64,000 nucleotides of DNA. It comes from Ectobacillus funiculus. Lineage in GTDB: Bacteria; Bacillota; Bacilli; Bacillales; Bacillaceae_G. The stretch lies in NCBI RefSeq assembly GCF_042429435.1, contig NZ_JBHMAF010000108.1. The stretch is one strand, 5' to 3'. Position numbers and translations under genes: made by a program. The notes under the pieces are model-generated. The model was not told where the DNA came from. It saw only the letters and a program-made list of their open reading frames with translations, and ran no database searches. Positions 59,386-64,000 of the stretch are shown piece by piece. The stretch's first letter is position 1. Each line of letters starts with the position of its first letter.

Positions 59386-59417
59386 CGAGACCTCCCGCAA
59401 AGGGAGGTCTTTTTTGT
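59386..59417 (+). terminator. Intrinsic terminator after tpx
   Basis: AGACCTCCC and GGGAGGTCT, perfect stem with a GCAAA loop, then TTTTTG. Confidence 0.93.
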
Positions 59418-59538
59418 ACTGTAAGAAAGTCTAAATTTCTATCCAGGAGGCCATTCAACGTAGTAAGAAATTTTAGGAATAAAGTATAAGGGTAACTTAC
59501 GCCTCTGTCTTCATTCAAGGGCGTGCTAATCAGCAGGA
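59417..59538 (+). repeat. Intergenic element copy 26
   Basis: Starts immediately after the tpx terminator T run. The left hairpin is complete (TTTCT/AGAAA), the linker is ACTTACGCCTCTGTCTTC, and the right hairpin is decayed (GTGCTAATCAGCAGG). Confidence 0.87.
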
Positions 59539-59640
59539 AAGATAGCGTGTCTGCTTTTCTTGCAGTACGCCAATACTGAATAATATGAAACAGTGTGGTA
59601 CACTATGTTTGTTTTGTGATTTTTGAGAGGAGTGTAGAAA

Positions 59641-60633
59641 ATGAGTTCTAAAATAGAGGTGTTATTTTCCATTCTAGATACATCCACGAACATTTTACGA
59701 AATGAGCTGGATTTTACATATTTAGAAGCACTTGCCGAAGCAGGCGATAATATATTCGAGGGAGCTGTTTTGCAGGAAGAATTGCGGCAGTCTGCTAAAG
59801 AACGTCTGCAACGGGAATATGGAAAATTCCATGAGGGAACATATACAAGTGAAGATATTCGTAAAGCAGTTCAGCTATGCCTGCTGAAGGGAATGAAGGA
59901 AGGGATACAGGCTACGCATGAAATGACACCTGATGCAGTTGGCATGTTTGTGAGCTATTTATTTAATAAATTTACAATGGGCCGAACAGATTTAACTGTT
60001 CTTGATCCGGCTGTTGGTACGGGGAACCTACTAACAACCTTGTTTAACCATCGAGAAAAGGGCGTACAGATAAGCGGATTCGGTGTAGAGGTCGATGATG
60101 TGCTGCTTCGCCTTGCCTTTATGAATGCAAATTTGCAAAAGCATAAAGTTGAACTGTTCCATCAAGACGGTCTAGCACCGCTCTATATTGACCCGGTTGA
60201 TGCCGTGGTATGCGACTTGCCGGTTGGCTATTATCCAAATGAGGAGCGAGCGAAGGAGTATGCGCTACATGCAGAAAACGGCTTGTCATACGCACATCAT
60301 CTTTTTATAGAGCAAAGCATCAAGCATACAAAGGAAGGTGGCTATTTGTTCTTCTTGATTCCGAACTTCTTGTTTACGAGTGATCAGGCACCAAAGCTGC
60401 AAGAGTTTATCAGGAAACAGTGTCATATTCAAGGAGTACTACAGTTAGCAGTTTCCATGTTTAAAAATGAAAAAAATGCAAAAAGTATATTTGTTCTCCA
60501 AAAGAAGGGGCTGGGGATACAACCGCCGAAGCAGGCGCTGATCGTAGAACTCCCAGCATTCTCAAATCTTAAGGCTACAGAAAACATAATGTTGCAGCTC
60601 AACCAATGGTTTTCAATGAATAAAGGTATATAA
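59641..60633 (+). CDS. ytxK: N6-adenine-methyltransferase-like protein YtxK
   Basis: A 330-residue class I SAM-dependent methyltransferase resembling the M subunit of type I systems but without S or R partners. The SAM site is VLDPAVGTGNLLTTLF near residue 120. Where DNA adenine methylases have NPPY/NPPF it reads CDLPVGYYP near residue 195, so DNA methylation cannot be assumed. An N-terminal helical region (residues 1-95) is specific to YtxK. It precedes ackA as in B. subtilis. The ATG follows GAGAGGAGTG. Confidence 0.9.
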   Translation: MSSKIEVLFSILDTSTNILRNELDFTYLEALAEAGDNIFEGAVLQEELRQSAKERLQREYGKFHEGTYTSEDIRKAVQLCLLKGMKEGIQATHEMTPDAVGMFVSYLFNKFTMGRTDLTVLDPAVGTGNLLTTLFNHREKGVQISGFGVEVDDVLLRLAFMNANLQKHKVELFHQDGLAPLYIDPVDAVVCDLPVGYYPNEERAKEYALHAENGLSYAHHLFIEQSIKHTKEGGYLFFLIPNFLFTSDQAPKLQEFIRKQCHIQGVLQLAVSMFKNEKNAKSIFVLQKKGLGIQPPKQALIVELPAFSNLKATENIMLQLNQWFSMNKGI

Positions 60634-60727
60634 CAGATAGTAACAATTGTATAATACAGTTAGAAAAGATTGTAATTTTTTACACTATTTAAGTCAGGAA
60701 TTTCGTTTTTTTATAAATCTGTAATAT

Positions 60728-60757
60728 AAAAAAAAATGAAGTGTTTCATTTTTTTCT
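60728..60757 (+). terminator. A/T-rich hairpin upstream of ackA
   Basis: AAAAAATGAA and TTTCATTTTTT pair with a GTG loop; low GC, but the T run makes it a weak terminator for ytxK. In the rest of this 230-bp gap I searched for the CcpA-activating cre expected upstream of ackA and saw none that fits well. Confidence 0.4.
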
Positions 60758-60863
60758 CTTGAAATATAACGAGTACGGTGTTTAAATTAGTAGTGTGATA
60801 AAAAATGACAAAACTTGCGAAATTTCTACATCGTTAACAAGATATAAAGGGGCGAAAAACCAG

Positions 60864-62054
60864 ATGACAAAAGTGATTGCCATTAATGCAGGCAGTTCAT
60901 CTTTAAAATTTCAATTGTTTGAAATGCCAAGCGAGACGGTTTTAACAAAAGGATTAGTAGAACGTATTGGTTTAAACGATAGCGTATTCACGATTACAGT
61001 GAATGATGAAAAGCAAACAGATATATTAGACATTCCAAACCATGCAGTGGCTGTAAAAATGTTGCTTGAAAAGTTAACTTCTACAGGCATCATCCAATCC
61101 TTAGATGAAATTGGCGGTATTGGACACCGCGTTGTACATGGCGGGGAAAAATTTAATGATTCAATATTGCTTACGGAAGAGATTCTACAAGAAATTGAGG
61201 AATTGAACGATTTAGCACCGCTACATAACCCTGCTAATATCGTTGGTATTCGAGCGTTTCAAGAGGTACTTCCAAACGTGCCTGCTGTTGCAGTGTTTGA
61301 TACGGCGTTTCATCAAACAATGCCGGAAGAATCATTTTTATACAGTTTACCGTATGATTATTATAAAAAGTACGGCATCCGTAAGTATGGCTTTCACGGT
61401 ACATCCCATAAATATGTTACAGAACGCGCTGCAGCAATGCTTGATCGTCCAATAGAGCAGCTTCGTCTTATCTCTTGTCACTTAGGAAACGGAGCAAGTA
61501 TTGCGGCTGTTGAGGGTGGAAAATCTATTGACACTTCTATGGGCTTTACACCACTTGCAGGCGTAACAATGGGGACGCGCTCTGGTAACATTGATCCGGC
61601 ATTAATCCCATACATTATGGATAAAACAGGAAAGACTGTAGAAGAAGTATTAGATGTTTTAAATAAAAAGAGCGGAATGTTAGGGATTTCTGGCTTCTCT
61701 AGTGATTTGCGTGATATTGAGCAGGAGAGCGCTGAGGGAGAACATCGTGCACAGGTAGCTCTTCGTGTGTTTGCAAGCCGTATCCATAAATATATCGGTT
61801 CTTACGCAGCACGTATGAAGGGCGTTGACGCTATTATCTTTACGGCAGGTATCGGAGAGAACAGTGCTACTATCCGTGCTCGTGTGTTAGAAGGATTGGA
61901 ATTCATGGGTGTGTACTGGGATCCAGCACGCAACAACGTACGTGGGGAAGAAACATTAATCAGCTATCCGCATTCACCAGTTAAAGTATTGATTATTCCT
62001 ACAAATGAAGAAGTAATGATTGCACGCGATGTTGTACGCATGGCTAATGTATAA
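60864..62054 (+). CDS. ackA: Acetate kinase
   Basis: Makes ATP from acetyl phosphate in overflow metabolism, the reverse direction to acsA. It is 396 residues from the ATG at 60864 (MTKVIAINAGSSSLKF), which follows AAAGGGGCG; the upstream frame lacks support. Visible are the N-terminal phosphate site INAGSSSLKFQL, GIGHRVVHGGEKF near residue 85, RLISCHLGNGASIAAVEGGKS near 202, the GTRSGNIDPALIPYI segment, and IIFTAGIGENSATIRARV near 320. A perfect terminator overlaps the stop. Confidence 0.97.
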   Translation: MTKVIAINAGSSSLKFQLFEMPSETVLTKGLVERIGLNDSVFTITVNDEKQTDILDIPNHAVAVKMLLEKLTSTGIIQSLDEIGGIGHRVVHGGEKFNDSILLTEEILQEIEELNDLAPLHNPANIVGIRAFQEVLPNVPAVAVFDTAFHQTMPEESFLYSLPYDYYKKYGIRKYGFHGTSHKYVTERAAAMLDRPIEQLRLISCHLGNGASIAAVEGGKSIDTSMGFTPLAGVTMGTRSGNIDPALIPYIMDKTGKTVEEVLDVLNKKSGMLGISGFSSDLRDIEQESAEGEHRAQVALRVFASRIHKYIGSYAARMKGVDAIIFTAGIGENSATIRARVLEGLEFMGVYWDPARNNVRGEETLISYPHSPVKVLIIPTNEEVMIARDVVRMANV

Positions 62055-62086
62055 GAAAAAAGACGGGATATCCCGTCTTTTTTCAT
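62053..62086 (+). terminator. Intrinsic terminator after ackA
   Basis: AAAAAAGACGGGA and TCCCGTCTTTTTT, perfect 13-bp stem. Confidence 0.95.
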
Positions 62087-62089
62087 TTG

Positions 62090-62162
62090 TGCTGTAGGAA
62101 AGTATAAATTTCCAGCCGGAAGCAAATTCGACGTAGTGAGAAGTTTTAGGAATACAGTATAA
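62090..62162 (+). repeat. Intergenic element copy 27 (left half only)
   Basis: GCTGTAGGAAAGTATAAATTTCC to AATACAGTATAA; the linker and right hairpin are missing. The break is right after ACAGTATAA, near the one at copy 21. Confidence 0.87.
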
Positions 62163-62260
62163 CGTTTCGGATCATTGCTTAGACCACAGGCTGCCTTCTC
62201 TCGAATAATTTCCAGTACAAAAAGGAATGGCAGTTGCAGCCATGTTCTTTAGGGTAAGTA

Positions 62261-62269
62261 TGGTATAAT
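62261..62269 (+). promoter_or_regulatory. Extended -10 promoter of the EcsC-like gene
   Basis: TGGTATAAT is a perfect extended -10 element about 80 bp before the gene; no good -35. Confidence 0.6.
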
Positions 62270-62351
62270 ATTAGGAACTATGTGGTAAAAAAAGGATGGT
62301 GCAGGGCAAGCCTGGGCCAAGCAACGCTTTCTCAGATAAGGAGCTGATACT

Positions 62352-63188
62352 ATGCCATTAACAGAACGGGAGCAAAAGGTTTGGAATGAAATTCAAAGCT
62401 GGGAGTACCAATTATCGCAGCAGGAATCAACCGACTTTCAAATGCTGTATGACAAATGGGTGAATGCGGCTGTAAATGGAATACCGGCTGGTAAGAGGCT
62501 GGAGGTTTTTGCAAAAGTGGATCAATGGCTGTTTCATTTACATGCGTTTATTCAAAGCTCACAATCGCAGTTAGATGCGAGAGGGCGTATTTTATCAGAG
62601 GCACGTTTATTTAATGAGCATATTGAGCACCTTGAAGAGCTTCGTACATTATCTATTGATCAGCTTATTTATATTACAGAGCATCAAATTGCCCGTCATC
62701 GTGTCTATTCTTTCTTACAGGGTGGAGCGACGGGAGCTGGGGGCCTCTTATTGCTGAGTGCTGATCTTCCACTCATGCTTACTTTAAATTTGAAGGCTGT
62801 TCAGCTGATCGCAACTACGTATGGATATGATGTGAATAAACCTTATGAGATGATGCTTGCTTTAAAGGTGTTTCATGTAGCCATCTTGCCAGCGAGATTA
62901 CAGCGCTATGCTTGGCATGGATTACTGGATGAAATGAACGAGGCAGGAGATATGCCATTTTTTTATGCAGGAGAAGACAAAATTGTAGGTGCAGAGTCCT
63001 GTCAGGCGCTTTTGAAGCAGACGCTTAAAACGTATATTATTTATATGCTTCGCCGCAAGCTCGTTCAAGGGATCCCGCTTCTTGGAATTGCGGTTGGATC
63101 GACGGTAAACTATCGATTAACCCGCACTGTCACAGAGTTTACCCATCGCTTCTATCAGATGCGGTATTTGCTTGAGAAACAAAAATAA
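62352..63188 (+). CDS. EcsC-family protein
   Basis: A 278-residue protein of the EcsC family (first described as the third gene of the ecsABC locus), here alone. Visible are the charged helical N-terminus, a glycine-rich hydrophobic stretch (FLQGGATGAGGLLLLSADLPLMLTLNLKAVQLIATTYGYD) near residue 118, and a second hydrophobic segment (LVQGIPLLGIAVGSTVNYRLT) near the C-terminus, so it may associate with the membrane. Function unknown. The ATG follows AAGGAGC. A strong terminator overlaps its stop. Confidence 0.83.
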   Translation: MPLTEREQKVWNEIQSWEYQLSQQESTDFQMLYDKWVNAAVNGIPAGKRLEVFAKVDQWLFHLHAFIQSSQSQLDARGRILSEARLFNEHIEHLEELRTLSIDQLIYITEHQIARHRVYSFLQGGATGAGGLLLLSADLPLMLTLNLKAVQLIATTYGYDVNKPYEMMLALKVFHVAILPARLQRYAWHGLLDEMNEAGDMPFFYAGEDKIVGAESCQALLKQTLKTYIIYMLRRKLVQGIPLLGIAVGSTVNYRLTRTVTEFTHRFYQMRYLLEKQK

Positions 63189-63219
63189 GCTTCTGCCCCA
63201 GCAGAAGCTTATTTTTTAT
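63183..63219 (+). terminator. Intrinsic terminator after the EcsC-like gene
   Basis: AATAAGCTTCTGC and GCAGAAGCTTATT, perfect 13-bp stem, then TTTTATG. Confidence 0.95.
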
Positions 63220-63233
63220 GTTCAAAAAACAAA

Positions 63234-63285
63234 GGATAAGTGCAGCTCGGTCTTCGAGCCCGCCAATCGGTGAGTTTTCTGTATT
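63234..63285 (+). repeat. Relic of the intergenic element (right half)
   Basis: GGATAAGTGCAGCTCGGTCTTCG, then CCCGCCAATCGGTGAG and TTTTCTGTA follow the right half with a shortened linker; the left hairpin is gone. Confidence 0.7.
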
Positions 63286-63383
63286 AAAATAAGAAATGAT
63301 GCATAGGGAACAATGAAGATACTTACAGCTTTTTACCCTCTGTAAGCAGCATGTAATGAGAATGAAATGTGGGCGCTGATGTA

Positions 63384-63701
63384 TTATGAGTGTGTTTTTT
63401 CAGCAGATATATCCTGATGTATACGATACCACAGCCATAAATCATTAATAACAGAAGCGAGATTAGCAATTTCTGAATTTAATCTGCAGGAAATCCCAAA
63501 ATCTGCTTCATGATCAAGCTGATGCTGCTTTTGGTTAATTGTTTGTTCCAGTTCTTGAATACGATCAGGAATATGTCCGCGTATGCTTTCCCATTTCAGT
63601 AAAATGTGCTGCTGATCTTGCTTTGGTATTTTATCCCAGTCTTCTTGTAAATCAGGAACTTCAATGCCTAATCGTTCATCTAATATAAAATAATGTTTCA
63701 T
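63384..63701 (-). CDS. Hypothetical helical protein
   Basis: A 105-residue soluble frame starting MKHYFILDERLGIEVPDLQEDWDKI. From about residue 40 it is a continuous helix likely to form a coiled coil (RIQELEQTINQKQHQLDHEADFG) followed by a Trp-rich end (NDLWLWYRIHQD). A GGAGGGG ribosome site lies upstream, supporting translation. I do not recognise the family. It is divergent from argG and has about 180 bp before it without features. Confidence 0.7.
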   Translation of the reverse strand: MKHYFILDERLGIEVPDLQEDWDKIPKQDQQHILLKWESIRGHIPDRIQELEQTINQKQHQLDHEADFGISCRLNSEIANLASVINDLWLWYRIHQDISAEKTHS

Positions 63702-63825
63702 GATTTCCCCTCCGTTTACCTATATTCTATACGAAAGGCTAGGCGAATTCGAAGGAATTGTCTGAAAAAAGAAAAGCGAAAAATAATTCTTGCGTGGTGG
63801 GCAAAAAGTTGGTAAAGTATCACTA

Positions 63826-63859
63826 TGAATGAAAATGAATTTAGATGAATATTTATTCT
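63826..63859 (+). promoter_or_regulatory. Two ARG boxes upstream of argG
   Basis: TGAATGAAAATGAA (63826-63839) and TGAATATTTATTCT (63846-63859) match the ArgR/AhrC half-palindrome TGNATWWWWATNCA at 12 and 13 of 14 positions and are 20 bp apart, the spacing of paired ARG boxes. They would give arginine-dependent repression. Confidence 0.6.
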
Positions 63860-63882
63860 TTTAATATATAGGAGGATGTCAG

Positions 63883-64000
63883 ATGGGCAAGCAAAAATTA
63901 GTGTTGGCATATTCCGGAGGCTTAGACACTTCCGTTGCAATTAAATGGTTACAACAACAAGGTTATGATGTAGTAGCGGTAGGATTAGATGTAGGCGAAG
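63883..64000 (+). CDS. argG: Argininosuccinate synthase, N-terminal part
   Basis: First 39 codons of the enzyme that joins citrulline and aspartate in arginine synthesis; the gene runs off the right edge. The start MGKQKLVLAYSGGLDTSVAIKWL contains the N-type ATP pyrophosphatase P-loop AYSGGLDTS, followed by YDVVAVGLDVGE. The ATG follows ATAGGAGGATG. argH is expected downstream. Regulation is through the two ARG boxes. Confidence 0.96.
   Translation, partial: MGKQKLVLAYSGGLDTSVAIKWLQQQGYDVVAVGLDVGE

Noticed and set aside
60634..60863. CcpA-activating cre upstream of ackA
   Set aside because: Expected from B. subtilis, but no sequence in the gap fits the consensus well; ATGAAGTGTTTCAT is short by two bases and is part of an A/T hairpin.
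3407..63285. CRISPR array as an explanation for the repeats
   Set aside because: Copies are about 130 bp, scattered over 60 kb, with genes between them and no regular spacers; no cas genes are present.
1..64000. tRNA, rRNA, prophage or complete insertion sequence
   Set aside because: I saw no cloverleaf with TTCGA-type arms outside the T-box leaders, no rRNA, no integrase, terminase or transposase frame.

Overview
The window reads as chromosomal backbone DNA from a low-GC, endospore-forming member of the Bacillaceae. Most genes have clear Bacillus subtilis counterparts in broadly the order of the B. subtilis leuS-ytpP-murC-ccpA-acuABC-acsA-tyrS-rpsD-ezrA-thiI-ackA-argG region. Some choices, such as a nicotinate phosphoribosyltransferase between sftA and murC, look closer to the B. 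cereus/Ectobacillus side; the genus is inference. Spore genes (gerPA-like pair, cse60, sspA-type SASP, gerW/ytfJ) are scattered through it. No phage, CRISPR, rRNA, tRNA or intact insertion sequence was seen.

Layout. 1-8.4 kb: end of a glutamate/aspartate symporter; the gluconeogenic pair gapB-pckA behind two CcpN-type operators; a decayed gap fragment; mqo behind a folded leader; leuS behind a leucine T-box. 8.4-17.5 kb: small spore genes, ytwF, two gerPA-like genes, ytfP, cse60, ytgP, ytzG, ytzE, pepV. 17.5-29 kb: an MFS transporter, RNA cyclic phosphodiesterase, pullulanase amyX, ytmP/ytzH, trmB, ytnP, ytzB, ytoP, a DUF84 NTPase, ytpP, ytpQ. 29-42 kb: sftA with a large acidic tandem repeat, NAPRTase, murC, an M29 aminopeptidase, ytxG, aroA, ccpA, acuC, an internally deleted acuB, acuA. 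42-64 kb: acsA, tyrS (tyrosine T-box), a shortened MscS, an lrgB-type pseudogene, rpsD, ytsP, refZ, ezrA, nifZ-thiI, sspA, mbcS, ytfI-ytfJ, tpx, ytxK, ackA, an EcsC-like gene, and the start of argG behind two ARG boxes.

Metabolic logic. Carbon overflow and its reversal recur: gapB/pckA and mqo for gluconeogenesis and the TCA cycle; ackA, acsA and the AcuA/AcuC acetylation switch for acetate; ccpA with a possible cre of its own and a cre-like palindrome at the start of acsA.

The most striking feature is not a gene. A roughly 130-bp intergenic element occurs about 27 times, plus at least four relics, and covers about 5% of the window. It has a left hairpin with compensatory base changes at two separate sites in all four combinations, a linker rich in ACTACGCCTCTGTCTTCG, and a right GC hairpin followed by a T-rich tail that resembles an intrinsic terminator. 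Copies occur singly, as head-to-tail pairs and as half-elements. At pckA, pepV, ytzB and the M29 gene the stop codon lies in the element's terminal TAAAGAAAACTCGCC segment. A second theme is clean internal deletion, seen in acuB, the gap fragment, probably mscS, and several element copies.
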